Shown: in pieces, positions 8,565 to 18,459 of the stretch
Layout of the letters: every line of letters begins with the position of its first letter
Numbering within the stretch: position 1 is the stretch's first letter
Assembly: GCF_000788395.1 (NCBI RefSeq)
Contig: NZ_CP009889.1
Coordinates: 744,001 to 808,000 of the forward strand
Length of the DNA stretch: 64,000 nt
DNA from: Pseudoalteromonas piratica
Lineage (GTDB): Bacteria > Pseudomonadota > Gammaproteobacteria > Enterobacterales > Alteromonadaceae
Direction of reading: 5' to 3'
The notes under the pieces: model-generated
What the model saw: only the letters and a program-made list of their open reading frames with translations
Database searches by the model: none
What the model was told of the DNA's origin: nothing
Translations under genes and position numbers: made by a program

Positions 8565-10640
8565 TTAAAACTGATATCGTAACTGTGCAGAGTAGTTTCT
8601 TGGTTCGCCAATAAAGTATCTATGATTACCAAATGCATAATCAGCACGTTCGGCATAGCGTGAATCAAAGAGATTCAAAATAGCCAATGAAAGCGAAATG
8701 GCATCGTTTATTTCCCAATAAGTACGTAAATTACTCACGGTATGGCCTGCATATTGCTGAGTATTTTGCGCATCTAGGTAATACCCATCTAAATGGCGTA
8801 TTTCGAGCTGTGTGTTCACGCTATTCGATACTTGCCAATCGAAGTGCATGTTTGCCATTAACCGAGGTGAGGTATCAATTTCATTGCCTTTTATAGTCGC
8901 ACCGTTTTGTGGGTTATTTTCATAGGTATGCTTGGCATAACTGGTATTTAATCGCGCTTTTAAAAGCGGGTGTATCTGCCAATTGAGGTCTAGTTCAATA
9001 CCCCGGTGGCGTGTTTCTAAACCATTTAAATAATGTCTATCAGCATCTTGGTAAATAGCATTTTGCTTTTCTAGGTGGTAGATATTAACTTCTGCAAAAA
9101 GATCACCATTCATGTAACGCATGCCTATTTCAAGTTGATTGGCATCTACACTGTTAATATCGATGTTTTGCTGATTGTTTTGTAAACGGTATAACTCAGC
9201 CGTGTGGGGGGCTCTAAAGCTATCATCCGCTTTGGTAAAAATAATTAGGTTGTCGTCAATGGCGTAAGAATAGCCCAGACTAAAACTGAAATCGTTAAAG
9301 GTAGTACGTTGATCATCAGGTCGTGTATAACGGCAACCGCCAAAGCCACACGCGGTGCCATCCTCTTTTAAATTACCGCTTGCCATGTGGTTTGTGTACT
9401 TGTATTGCGTAACATCATAGCGCACGGCGACAAATGCATTTTGATTATCAGCCAATGTCATATCAAGCTGGCTAAACACGGCATAGTTTTGGCCAAAGAC
9501 ACTGTAATCGTAATGCTTGCCCTGTGGTAAAACCGCGCGCAGAAAAGCAGAGTTAGACTCTGTTTCAGCGGTCTGATATTGCAATAAACTACCTTTTGTT
9601 AAGTCAATATCACTGCCAATTTTTAAGCTGAGACGATCGTTTATATTACTAAGGCGTTTAATTTGTACACCAAGGCTTTTTTGATCATTCTCTTCAACCG
9701 GGGTACCCGGTAAAAAGTGCATTAAAAATTCCATTTGGTTGTATCTAAGATAGGGCGTAATTTCCCATCGAGTATCCTCTAATTCAAGCATATTATTCAT
9801 ACTGTAGCGTAGCGATATGCTGTCACGATAAGCATCTGGAAACGCATTAATTTTGAGTAGGGACTTATCCTTATATGCGTGTTCCCCTTGTTGTAAGTAA
9901 CCGGCAGTGTCCTGAGCCAAGTTAGTAATTGTAAAGTGATGCATTGATTGCCACCTACCAAGGTTATGTTTAGCACCTACTGATAGTTTTTGTTGTTGAT
10001 AACCCGAACTTTCTTGAAAACCCCCATCGGAAGTAATGGTGGCAGCGGCACCAAAAGACACATCATGATAGTCTTGGCTAATGCTGCCATTTAAGCGATA
10101 GAAGTCGTCACTGCCGATATCTAAACTCGCGCTTGTAGGTTTATCATAAAGGGTATTGGTGAGGTTGATAATGCCGTGAATTGCATTCGAGCCATAGCGG
10201 GCAGAGTTGTTACCTTTAACCACTTCAATGTTGTCACTTGCTTCAAAATGGCTATCGAATAATTGGTTCACATTACAAAAGCCAGGCGCGCGAAGACTAA
10301 TGTTATTTTCTAGTGTTAAAAATTCCGCGCATGATCCTGCCCCTGTTAAAACCGGAGAGCGAACGGATAAAAGCGATTCTTGTCCATTGCCGCGGCTTAA
10401 CCATACACCCGACGCAAGGCTAAGCAGTTGATTTAAATGCTCTGCATTAACTGATTCAATAGCGTCTTTTGCGATAACGCTAGTGTTACCTATGAGTTTT
10501 AAATGGGATTGCTCAGCGCGATTGGCAGTTGTTACTATGGTTTCAATCTCTGAAAGGCTATTGCCTGAGGTAGTGGCATTTGCATTGAAATGTAAAGCGA
10601 TAACGCTCATTAAAACTGATTTTGTAAACACTTTTCGCAC
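8565..10640 (-). CDS. TonB-dependent outer-membrane receptor
   Basis: About 691 residues: signal peptide, plug domain (about 30-150) and a 22-strand barrel ending in aromatic QLRYQF. I chose the GTG at 10640 because an AAAGG Shine-Dalgarno sits 8 bases upstream and the peptide then begins MRKVFTKSVLMSVIALHF, a good signal sequence; a TTG at 10661 is the longer alternative. The plug has two unusual cysteines (GAGSCAEF, PGFCNV) and the barrel two more (ACGFGGCRY). It precedes an S9 peptidase gene and is divergent from a PQQ-dependent dehydrogenase gene. The substrate is unknown; peptides, PQQ or a metal complex are possibilities. Confidence 0.92.
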   Translation of the reverse strand: MRKVFTKSVLMSVIALHFNANATTSGNSLSEIETIVTTANRAEQSHLKLIGNTSVIAKDAIESVNAEHLNQLLSLASGVWLSRGNGQESLLSVRSPVLTGAGSCAEFLTLENNISLRAPGFCNVNQLFDSHFEASDNIEVVKGNNSARYGSNAIHGIINLTNTLYDKPTSASLDIGSDDFYRLNGSISQDYHDVSFGAAATITSDGGFQESSGYQQQKLSVGAKHNLGRWQSMHHFTITNLAQDTAGYLQQGEHAYKDKSLLKINAFPDAYRDSISLRYSMNNMLELEDTRWEITPYLRYNQMEFLMHFLPGTPVEENDQKSLGVQIKRLSNINDRLSLKIGSDIDLTKGSLLQYQTAETESNSAFLRAVLPQGKHYDYSVFGQNYAVFSQLDMTLADNQNAFVAVRYDVTQYKYTNHMASGNLKEDGTACGFGGCRYTRPDDQRTTFNDFSFSLGYSYAIDDNLIIFTKADDSFRAPHTAELYRLQNNQQNIDINSVDANQLEIGMRYMNGDLFAEVNIYHLEKQNAIYQDADRHYLNGLETRHRGIELDLNWQIHPLLKARLNTSYAKHTYENNPQNGATIKGNEIDTSPRLMANMHFDWQVSNSVNTQLEIRHLDGYYLDAQNTQQYAGHTVSNLRTYWEINDAISLSLAILNLFDSRYAERADYAFGNHRYFIGEPRNYSAQLRYQF

Positions 10641-10733
10641 GAAACTAACCTTTAATCGCAACTTGACTGTTAATTTAAACTCTGCCCATTATACTGCATT
10701 AAGCAACTAATCGATCTACCGTGAAATAATAAT

Positions 10734-12149
10734 ATGTATCAAAAAATTAATAAGTTACCGATATTAGGGGCAGTGATATTTGCTGCTTTGAGCGCACCTG
10801 TTCATGCCAAAGTTGAAGACCTGTTTAAATCAACGTGTGCATCGTGCCATGGTGAAACGTTAACGGGTGGCATGGCAGGGTCACTGGTCGATAAAACTTG
10901 GCTTTCATCAGGTACAGATCAAGCGCTTACAGATGCAATCAAAAAGGGCATCGCCAGTGCTGGCATGCCGGCATTTGGCAGCGTGCTGACTGATGAAGAA
11001 GTACGCACACTGGTTGTTTATATCCGTGAAGCGGGTGCAAAAGCTGCGCAACAACAAACACCAGAATCAGAGTTTGGCAAAGCGTTTAAAACCAAATACC
11101 ACTCTGTATCAACTCAAGAAGTGTTAACCACTGATGGCATTGTATGGGCTCTTGACTTCTTACCTGACAATAGCTTGCTCTACACACTTCGTGAGGGTGA
11201 GCTTTGGCATTTAGATATTAACGGTGTGAAAACGCAAATCAAAGGCATTCCAAAGGTTTGGCATAAACGGCAAGGAGGATTATTGGATGTCTATCCTGAT
11301 CCAAATTACCAACAAAATGGTTGGATTTACCTGTCATTTAGTCAGCCGGCAGGAAAAAATGATGCAGGTGATGAAGTTGCGTTTACCAAAATAGTGCGTG
11401 GTAAAATAAAAGGCGGAAAGTGGCTAGAGCAACAAACTTTATTTGAAGCGGAACCTGAAAACCGACAAAACCGTGGTTGGCACTTTGGCTCACGTTTTGC
11501 AATTCAAGGCGACTACTTATTTTTTACCAATGGTGATGAAGGCCGTCAAAATGATGCGCAAGATATCACAACACAAAACGGTAAAATTCATCGAATTTAT
11601 AAAGATGGGCGTATTCCAAAGGATAACCCTTTCTACAATGAGCCTGGAGCTCAAAAAACGATTTGGACCTACGGTAATCGTAATCCTCAGGGATTAACGC
11701 TACATCCTTCAACGGGTCAATTATGGTCGACCGAGCATGGTCCGCGTGGCGGCGATGAATTAAACCTGATTACAAAAGGCGTGAACTATGGTTGGCCAAA
11801 AGTCACTTTTGGCATGAATTATAATGGCACACCTATTACGGAGCACACCGAGCTACCGGGTATGCAATCACCTGTACATCACTGGACACCTTCAATCGCA
11901 GTTGCTGGCATGAATTTTTACACCGGGGAACAATTCAAAAAATGGCAAGGTGATTTATTCGTAGGCAGTTTAGCTAAGAAACAACTACATCGTTTACGTA
12001 TCGAAAATAATAAGGTTGTGGAAGATGAAATAATCTTAAAGGGGTTAGGGCGGATCCGAGATGTTGTCACCGCACCAGATGGTAGTATTTATTTAACAAT
12101 AAATGACCGCAATAAAAATCAAAGTAAGATTATTGCTATCACCAAGTAA
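10734..12149 (+). CDS. PQQ-dependent sugar dehydrogenase with N-terminal cytochrome c domain
   Basis: This 471-residue protein has a signal peptide (about 1-25, ending HA). A class I cytochrome c domain (about 27-105) follows, with haem motif CASCH and a distal MPAFG methionine ligand. A six-bladed PQQ sugar-dehydrogenase propeller (about 125-470) completes it, recognised by HFGSRF, the TNGDEG loop and EHGPRGGDELN. The family (soluble aldose dehydrogenase, as E. coli YliI) oxidises sugars in the periplasm with PQQ. The fused cytochrome would hand the electrons to the respiratory chain. It is divergent from the TonB receptor across 93 bp and monocistronic, with a terminator at 12160. Substrate is unproven. 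Confidence 0.9.
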   Translation: MYQKINKLPILGAVIFAALSAPVHAKVEDLFKSTCASCHGETLTGGMAGSLVDKTWLSSGTDQALTDAIKKGIASAGMPAFGSVLTDEEVRTLVVYIREAGAKAAQQQTPESEFGKAFKTKYHSVSTQEVLTTDGIVWALDFLPDNSLLYTLREGELWHLDINGVKTQIKGIPKVWHKRQGGLLDVYPDPNYQQNGWIYLSFSQPAGKNDAGDEVAFTKIVRGKIKGGKWLEQQTLFEAEPENRQNRGWHFGSRFAIQGDYLFFTNGDEGRQNDAQDITTQNGKIHRIYKDGRIPKDNPFYNEPGAQKTIWTYGNRNPQGLTLHPSTGQLWSTEHGPRGGDELNLITKGVNYGWPKVTFGMNYNGTPITEHTELPGMQSPVHHWTPSIAVAGMNFYTGEQFKKWQGDLFVGSLAKKQLHRLRIENNKVVEDEIILKGLGRIRDVVTAPDGSIYLTINDRNKNQSKIIAITK

Positions 12150-12159
12150 TTATTCATGA

Positions 12160-12187
12160 AAAAAGGCACACTATTTTGTGCCTTTTT
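12160..12187 (+). terminator. Intrinsic terminator after the PQQ dehydrogenase gene
   Basis: An 11-bp perfect stem (12160-12170 with 12177-12187) surrounds a 6-base loop. The 3' arm ends in five T residues. The following stretch to 12409 holds no other feature I can support. Confidence 0.88.
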
Positions 12188-12409
12188 ATTTGAACAGCAG
12201 CGAATAAGCATCAAAACTTATATTGCATGTTTTAATTAAGAACCTGATACCAAAGTTGACGAGTTGCTTTTTAATCTCGGGTGGAGTTGTTCTAAATGAA
12301 GTGATAGTTTCGAATTAAGTTTTCCATAAATGAAACTGTCAGTATTTCACAATAGGTATTTAAAGTAATTGGACTATGGCATCTATTTTGATATGGCCTA
12401 AACATAATA

Positions 12410-12790
12410 ATGATTGAACCTATCTATCAAGTGACACTTAAAAATAACGTAATCGTTGTTTCAATTTCCGGTGATTGGGACATTCAAGCAGATATTGGCT
12501 ATTTAACTTTGCTGGATGAAACGATATCTCGTGCTCGCCATGCATCTTGGTCAATATATGCCGATTTACGGGGATGGCGGGTGTCTGACGAAGTGATAAA
12601 CTACAAGCATAACAACACGATACAATTAATGCGTTCAAACCAATGCGCAGAATGTTGGCTGGTAGATAGTCATACACAAGGAAAGCATATTCAGCATCAC
12701 GTTGAAAATGCAGGTATACCGTTTTATAAGACGACTTCTGAGTTAGCAGCGTTAAACTGGTTAAGAGATAAAGGTTTTAGTTTAGAATAA
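12410..12790 (+). CDS. Small STAS/SpoIIAA-like protein of unknown function
   Basis: A 126-residue soluble protein without signal peptide or membrane helix. The alternating strand/helix pattern, with VIVVSISGDWDIQADIGY near the N-terminus and SIYADLRGW at about 47-55, resembles the STAS/SpoIIAA-like fold used by anti-sigma antagonists and lipid-binding modules. It is not a clear member of a named family. It stands alone, shares a bidirectional terminator with ybiT, and has no obvious partner kinase or phosphatase nearby. Fold assignment is by eye; the function is unknown. Confidence 0.6.
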   Translation: MIEPIYQVTLKNNVIVVSISGDWDIQADIGYLTLLDETISRARHASWSIYADLRGWRVSDEVINYKHNNTIQLMRSNQCAECWLVDSHTQGKHIQHHVENAGIPFYKTTSELAALNWLRDKGFSLE

Positions 12791-12819
12791 AGCCTGTCAT
12801 GTTGTCTTTAGAATGGTAA

Positions 12820-12842
12820 AAAGGCGCTTTAACAGCGCCTTT
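12820..12842. terminator. Bidirectional terminator between the STAS-like gene and ybiT
   Basis: A 9-bp perfect stem (12820-12828 with 12834-12842) surrounds a 5-base loop. A-runs lie on one side and T residues on the other, suited to ending both convergent transcripts. Confidence 0.8.
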
Positions 12843-12849
12843 ATTAGAA

Positions 12850-14448
12850 TTATCGAATTTCTTCCGCTTCTTTTTTAGCTAAATATTCATCGTAAGAACC
12901 TTGGAAGTCGATCACTTTGCCGTCTTTAATTTCCCAAATACGGGTTGCAAGAGACGAAACGAATTGACGATCGTGCGATACGAAAAACAAGGTGCCTTGG
13001 TATTGCTCAAGGGCAAGGTTTAAAGATTCAATCGATTCCATGTCCATGTGGTTTGTTGGTTCATCCATTAATAAGATGTTTGGCTTATGCATCATTAATT
13101 TGCCAAACAACATACGTCCTTGCTCACCACCTGAAATTACTTTAACTGACTTCTTAATGTCATTTTGTGAGAACAATAAGCGACCTAAATAACCACGGAC
13201 TACTTGCTCATCGTCACCTTCTTGTTGCCATTGCTCCATCCATTGAAATAGATCCATTTCCGCGGCAAAGTCATCAGCGTGATCTTGAGCATAATAACCA
13301 ATATTCGCATTTTCTGACCATTTAACTTCGCCGTCTTTTGCAGCTAAACGGTTTGCAAGCGTATGAAGAAGGGTTGTTTTACCTACACCATTCTCACCGA
13401 TGATCGCCACTTTTTCACCCACTTCAACAAGCGCTGATAAATTGCTAAATAGGGTTTCATCGTAACCTTGAGCAAGGTTTTCAAGTTCAAGAGCATTTCT
13501 GAATAATTGCTTTGACTGTTCAAAACGAATAAAGGGGTTTTGACGGCTTGAAGCTTTCACTTCTTCTAGTTGAATTTTATCGATTTGTTTCGCGCGTGAT
13601 GTTGCTTGCTTTGCTTTTGATGCATTGGCAGAGAAACGCGAGACAAATTGTTGAAGTTCGGCTATTTGCGCTTTCTTTTTGGCGTTGTCAGATAATAGAC
13701 GTTCGCGAGCTTGAGTGGCCGCAAACATATATTCATCGTAGTTACCCGGATAAATGCGTAACTCACCGTAGTCAATATCGGCCATATGGGTACATACTGA
13801 GTTTAAAAAGTGGCGGTCGTGCGAAATAATGATCATGGTACAATCACGTTGATTCAAAACATCTTCTAACCACTTAATGGTGTAAATATCGAGGTTGTTT
13901 GTTGGTTCATCGAGTAACATGATATCAGGCTCGGCAAAGAGTACTTGTGCAAGTAGCACACGCAGTTTCCATCCTGGTGCAACTTCTGACATCAAACCAT
14001 AGTGCTGCTCCGTTGGAATACCGACACCTAATAACAGTTCACCGGCTTTTGCTTCTGCTGAATAGCCATCCATTTCTGCGAACTGTGTTTCAAGTTCAGC
14101 AACCAACATGCCTTCTTCTTCACTCATCTCGGGTAGTGAATAGATACGATCACGTTCTTTTTTAATATTCCAAAGTTCTTTGTGACCCATAATAACAGTA
14201 TCAACAACACTGAACTCTTCGTAGGCAAACTGGTCTTGATTTAGTTTAGCAATGCGTTCATTGGGATCATATGAAATATTACCTGCGCTTGGTTCAAGTT
14301 CACCACTTAAGATTTTCATGAATGTTGATTTACCACAGCCATTGGCACCAATCAGGCCGTAACGATTTCCATCGCCAAATTTAACCGAGATATTTTCAAA
14401 AAGTGGTTTTGCACCAAATTGCATGGTGATGTTGTTAGAACTAAGCAT
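12850..14448 (-). CDS. ybiT: ABC-F ATPase YbiT
   Basis: A 532-residue ABC-F protein with two ATPase domains and no membrane part. Walker A motifs are GANGCGKST (about 36-44) and GENGVGKTT, Walker B/linker segments are [11 protein letters not shown] and [11 protein letters not shown], and between the domains is the charged P-site tRNA-interaction motif region. The sequence reads very like E. coli YbiT from end to end ([50 protein letters not shown]). ABC-F proteins act on the ribosome, relieving stalls or gating translation by ATP level. It is monocistronic and converges with the STAS-like gene. Confidence 0.95.
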   Translation of the reverse strand: MLSSNNITMQFGAKPLFENISVKFGDGNRYGLIGANGCGKSTFMKILSGELEPSAGNISYDPNERIAKLNQDQFAYEEFSVVDTVIMGHKELWNIKKERDRIYSLPEMSEEEGMLVAELETQFAEMDGYSAEAKAGELLLGVGIPTEQHYGLMSEVAPGWKLRVLLAQVLFAEPDIMLLDEPTNNLDIYTIKWLEDVLNQRDCTMIIISHDRHFLNSVCTHMADIDYGELRIYPGNYDEYMFAATQARERLLSDNAKKKAQIAELQQFVSRFSANASKAKQATSRAKQIDKIQLEEVKASSRQNPFIRFEQSKQLFRNALELENLAQGYDETLFSNLSALVEVGEKVAIIGENGVGKTTLLHTLANRLAAKDGEVKWSENANIGYYAQDHADDFAAEMDLFQWMEQWQQEGDDEQVVRGYLGRLLFSQNDIKKSVKVISGGEQGRMLFGKLMMHKPNILLMDEPTNHMDMESIESLNLALEQYQGTLFFVSHDRQFVSSLATRIWEIKDGKVIDFQGSYDEYLAKKEAEEIR

Positions 14449-14617
14449 TGTTTTTTATAACCCAATAAAAATTTGCGGCAGTTTACCACCATCTACAAAG
14501 ACAAAATAGCAATTGACGCGTTTGTTTTAAGAAAAATCCTTTTCAACTTATTTTAGCCGTTTTATGCCTTACTTAATATTTACCCTAACTAAAATAAAGC
14601 ATAATTTATTTGGCCTC

Positions 14618-15571
14618 CTATTTGTTTTTCAGCGCTTTTTTAACACTCTCTAACGATAGTTTCAGATTTGGGTAGTGTGTTAATTGTGTTTTGCGGATGG
14701 TGGGCAATACAGCAAACTCGTGAAGTTCAGTTGTGACTAATTTCTGCGCTTCTAAAGAAAGTAGAAAATTAACAAATAATTGTGCATTTTGTTCGTTCGG
14801 TGCGTTTTTGCTAATCGCCGCAGCAGTTGCTGACACAGGTGTAACGCCAGATTGAGTTTGCAAAAAGTGCATTTCTAAATGGTTCGCTACAGCTCGGTCT
14901 AATGGGTTTTTGCTATTTACTAACATGGCGTAATAGTAATGATTCGCCAGTGCATAATTGCATTGCTGTCGGTATAAAAAACGAAGCTGATCGCGATCAC
15001 CGCCAGAGGGGCGCCTTTTCAATAAACTTTGCGGGTTATCTAGCCAGTTTGTATCTTGTTTTGAACCAATCGCTTTAAGGGACTTTGCCATTTGCTGATT
15101 GTAACTATGCGTGAAATCGCGATTACAGAATTGGCCAGCTAAATCACTATTAGCTAATTGCGAATAATTCACTAAGGAGTGATGAGTGTCGGTTTTACGG
15201 GTAAATAACGCCCGAATTCGCAATGAGACTGCTACCCAATGCCTTTTGTCATCAATTAATGTTGGGTCAATTTCTGTGTTTGAAATAGCAAGTGGCTGCA
15301 AAAGATGTTTATACGATTGCAGTTGACTTAATTCGGACGTTAACAGCACATCAACAGGACTGTTGATCTGTTCATTTGCAAGCTTGCTCAATAAAGCATT
15401 TGGCTTGCCATAGACTAAATTAACTTTAACCGCATGCTCTATTTCAAACGATGTGATCAAAGGTGAAATAAGCTCAGCTTTTCTAAAAGAGTACACATTT
15501 ACAACAGGTTTGGCTAAGACCTGACCACTTAACATTGAAATAATCAGGAAAAGGAAAATAATTCTTCTCAT
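14618..15571 (-). CDS. Periplasmic iron(III)-binding protein of an ABC importer (FbpA/FutA type)
   Basis: A 317-residue type II solute-binding protein with a signal peptide (MRRIIFLFLIISMLSGQVLA). The opening strand VVNVYSFRKAELISPLI and the VYGKPNALLSKL segment match the FbpA/FutA group. The later NHYYYAML tyrosines are the expected iron ligands of this family. The ATG at 15571 is preferred; a TTG two codons earlier is possible. No permease or ATPase gene adjoins it, so it must work with a transporter encoded elsewhere. A Fur-box-like sequence lies just upstream (15576-15594), in keeping with induction on iron limitation. Confidence 0.85.
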   Translation of the reverse strand: MRRIIFLFLIISMLSGQVLAKPVVNVYSFRKAELISPLITSFEIEHAVKVNLVYGKPNALLSKLANEQINSPVDVLLTSELSQLQSYKHLLQPLAISNTEIDPTLIDDKRHWVAVSLRIRALFTRKTDTHHSLVNYSQLANSDLAGQFCNRDFTHSYNQQMAKSLKAIGSKQDTNWLDNPQSLLKRRPSGGDRDQLRFLYRQQCNYALANHYYYAMLVNSKNPLDRAVANHLEMHFLQTQSGVTPVSATAAAISKNAPNEQNAQLFVNFLLSLEAQKLVTTELHEFAVLPTIRKTQLTHYPNLKLSLESVKKALKNK

Positions 15572-15575
15572 CAAT

Positions 15576-15594
15576 CTAAATAGTAATTATTATC
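15576..15594 (-). promoter_or_regulatory. Fur-box-like site before the iron-binding protein gene
   Basis: Read on the minus strand, this 19-base stretch agrees with the classic E. coli Fur consensus at 12 of 19 positions by hand alignment. It lies 4 bases upstream of the ATG, so it would act downstream of the promoter. It sits in the divergent gap with the GGDEF-EAL gene and might affect both. Confidence 0.5.
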
Positions 15595-15635
15595 GTTCAA
15601 TCTATTTTTCCTTAAGTTGTTATATAAGTCCATAG

Positions 15636-18284
15636 ATGAAAACTGACTTTTTATTAGTTTTTAAACATAAATTGTATCTCGCTATCTTTTGTATTTATGT
15701 GTTTGTTTGCGTCATTCTGTGTATTTGGTTGTCCGAACAACTTCACCAAAAACAGCATGCACAATGGCAATTTCAATTAGCCAGCTACAGTAAATCAATT
15801 TCGAGTAAAGTGGATTATATTGAAAACTTAGTATCGGGCATCGCCAGTCTTTATTCGCAAAGTGAGCAGATTAATCATACTCAACTCAGGCCGCTTATTG
15901 ATGACCAAATGAATGGTTTGCCATTTGAAACAAGCATTGATTTTTTTTATCGTATTTTATCAACCAATAAAGATTTTATTGCGCGTTATATGCAGCAAGT
16001 TGGGGTGTTTGATTTCACAATTATTGATAATGAAACACTGGATACCAATGACATAAACTATGTTTTATTAGCAAGTTACCCTGAATCTGATTTTGGTCAC
16101 TTGGTAGGCAATACATTACGATTAGATAAACAAAACCAACAGGCATTTATTGTAAAAAAATGGAAAGAGTCCGATTTTTGGAGTGTAATTCTTAACTCAT
16201 CTGATAGTAAAACAATTTCATTACGATTTAATTTTAATAGCTTTTTTGATTATATTCATGCTGTTGGTGATACGCAAAATCAGCATATCTTAATTAATTT
16301 AAATCAACAAAATCTTTATAATTCTGACTGGAAGAATGAGTTTAATCTTGCTCAACAAACACCGTTAGCGGTTAAAAAAATAAAGTTTTTCGATAAACAA
16401 TTAGATGTTGCGTACTTTGATACATCCAATCATGGTGTAGGGGTTAATTTCAGTTACCAATCTATTAGCTTTTTTATATGCACCTTGGCAATCTTGTTTG
16501 GATTAGCATTATTGATGTACCTCACCACCATAAGGCACCAATACACTCAAGTTAATCGAATTGTTAAGGTAAGAACGCACTATTTAAACCGAGCAAAACA
16601 AGAATTGATTGATGCTTCTAAACTGAAGGTAGCAGCGCTTGAACATCAATTAAAAGCGGAACAAAAATATAAAACATTGTTTTTAAATAGCTCAGAAGGG
16701 TTATTTCGCTGTAACTGTAACGGCAATGTGCTTGATGCTAATCCGGCATTCTATGCGTTCGAAATCTTTGCTCCACAGCAAAATAATATTTGTACTTTGA
16801 TGACTGACACTCAAAAAGTTCAGTTTTTGTCTTTGGCAAGGGAAGAATTTAAAGAAGAAGTCTTCGTTAAAAGTGTATCTGGAAAACTGTTTTGCTTATT
16901 AATGATAGGTCACTGGTTTAATCACCAAAGTGAAGCAATCTTTGAGGGGCGTTTGCTTAATATTACTAATAAAAAGCAACGAGAAGAAAAATTAAAATAC
17001 CAAGCCGAGCACGATGCATTAACTGACTTATTAAACAGACAAACATTCTTAGAATGCTTATCGCAAGAATTGACTATACACCAAGGCGTGTATTATCTAC
17101 TCTACTTTGACCTTGATCGATTCAAATTAGTTAATGATGGCTATGGCCATAAAATGGGTGATTTCTTGCTCAAATCATTAGCGCAATTATTGCGAACTCA
17201 GTTTAGTGTGTATGGCGAAGTCGCCAGATTAGGAGGAGATGAATTTGCCAGCTATATCTCTGGTAACAAACTGAGTATGCCAATTGACGATATGTTGGCA
17301 CAGTTTTCTTCTGCCATTGATAAACTCAAAAGTGATAATATTGCCTTTCAGTGCATTACGGTTAGTATCGGTGTTCGAAAAATTGCCGCACCGTGCGAAG
17401 TCTGTCCTGAACAATTGCTGCATGAATCTGATATTGCTATGTATCGTGCTAAACAAAATGGGCGGGATCAATATTGCTTTTATAATGATGAACTTGCGTT
17501 TGCGACAAAGCGAAAGCGTCAAATTGAAACCTTTTGCAGTAACCAAGGCTATTTAAGTGCCGTTTCATTGGTGTATCAACCAATCTATTGTGTTCAATCA
17601 AAGGTTGTTTTGGGTTTCGAGGCATTGCTGCGTGTAGAAAGTGACTCATTAGGGAAAATATCGCCGCTAGAATTTGTCCCTGTGATTGAAGAAATGGGAA
17701 AAATTACTGAAGTAGGGCTCTATATTGCCAAATTAGCTGCGAAATTCTGCCATACAATAAATCAAAACGCCCAACAAACCCTGTTCGTAAATGTGAATGT
17801 GTCTCCAATACAATTAAAAAATAACCATTTAATAGATTGGTTAATAACACAGCAAGTGGTGGCTAAACATTTACTTAAAATAGAGATTACTGAGTCTGCA
17901 ATGATGGAAAATCAAGCTGATATGGTGACACCGCTTAAGTCAATAGCTGATGCAGGGTACAGCGTTTTAATCGATGACTTTGGCACAGGTTATAGTTCAT
18001 TGTCGCGGTTAAAAGCATTACCTATTAATGGTCTAAAAATAGATCGCGCATTTATTAACGATCTCACATCAGATGCAGGACTTCAGATAGTAAAAGCAAT
18101 TTGTGCCATCGCAAAATCGCTTAACTTAAAAATTGTTGCTGAAGGCGTTGAAAACTTCTCACAAATGCGAAAAATGGAAGAACTTCTCGTTGATAACGTT
18201 CAAGGCTATTTGTTTAGTAAACCACTAAATGAGAAAGAGGTAATGGCGTTAGTTAAAAGGCACGCTTTGCGAAATACTGCTTAA
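15636..18284 (+). CDS. Membrane-bound sensor with PAS, GGDEF and EAL domains
   Basis: An 882-residue cyclic-di-GMP enzyme. Transmembrane helix 1 is at about residues 13-33. A periplasmic sensor region of CHASE-like character spans about 34-275, transmembrane helix 2 is at about 278-300, then a short coiled coil and a PAS domain (about 345-450). The diguanylate cyclase site GGDEF is intact (533-537). The phosphodiesterase domain has E662-A-L664, the metal-binding NVNVSP, EITES, DDFGTGYSS and VAEGVE motifs. Both halves therefore look catalytically competent. It is divergent from the iron-binding protein gene across a Fur-like site. Which activity dominates cannot be told. Confidence 0.93.
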   Translation: MKTDFLLVFKHKLYLAIFCIYVFVCVILCIWLSEQLHQKQHAQWQFQLASYSKSISSKVDYIENLVSGIASLYSQSEQINHTQLRPLIDDQMNGLPFETSIDFFYRILSTNKDFIARYMQQVGVFDFTIIDNETLDTNDINYVLLASYPESDFGHLVGNTLRLDKQNQQAFIVKKWKESDFWSVILNSSDSKTISLRFNFNSFFDYIHAVGDTQNQHILINLNQQNLYNSDWKNEFNLAQQTPLAVKKIKFFDKQLDVAYFDTSNHGVGVNFSYQSISFFICTLAILFGLALLMYLTTIRHQYTQVNRIVKVRTHYLNRAKQELIDASKLKVAALEHQLKAEQKYKTLFLNSSEGLFRCNCNGNVLDANPAFYAFEIFAPQQNNICTLMTDTQKVQFLSLAREEFKEEVFVKSVSGKLFCLLMIGHWFNHQSEAIFEGRLLNITNKKQREEKLKYQAEHDALTDLLNRQTFLECLSQELTIHQGVYYLLYFDLDRFKLVNDGYGHKMGDFLLKSLAQLLRTQFSVYGEVARLGGDEFASYISGNKLSMPIDDMLAQFSSAIDKLKSDNIAFQCITVSIGVRKIAAPCEVCPEQLLHESDIAMYRAKQNGRDQYCFYNDELAFATKRKRQIETFCSNQGYLSAVSLVYQPIYCVQSKVVLGFEALLRVESDSLGKISPLEFVPVIEEMGKITEVGLYIAKLAAKFCHTINQNAQQTLFVNVNVSPIQLKNNHLIDWLITQQVVAKHLLKIEITESAMMENQADMVTPLKSIADAGYSVLIDDFGTGYSSLSRLKALPINGLKIDRAFINDLTSDAGLQIVKAICAIAKSLNLKIVAEGVENFSQMRKMEELLVDNVQGYLFSKPLNEKEVMALVKRHALRNTA

Positions 18285-18335
18285 AGTAATTAGAAATGCA
18301 ATATTGCAGGAATTGGTAAAATATCGGATAGGCTA

Positions 18336-18377
18336 AAAGCTGAGCACTCACTATGGGGTATCTAATTGCTCAGCTTT
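18336..18377. terminator. Hairpin between convergent genes, probable bidirectional terminator
   Basis: An 11-bp perfect inverted repeat (18336-18346 with 18367-18377) surrounds a 20-base loop. On the minus strand the 3' arm runs into TTTTA, suited to ending the membrane-protein transcript. A second, smaller dyad lies at 18417-18437. The remaining gap to 18459 shows nothing else. Confidence 0.6.
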
Positions 18378-18459
18378 AAATGTCAGCTCAAATTACAGAC
18401 TAACTTGATATCAGGGAATCGTATTTTAAAAACGATTTGTACATGGAACATCAAAGCGA

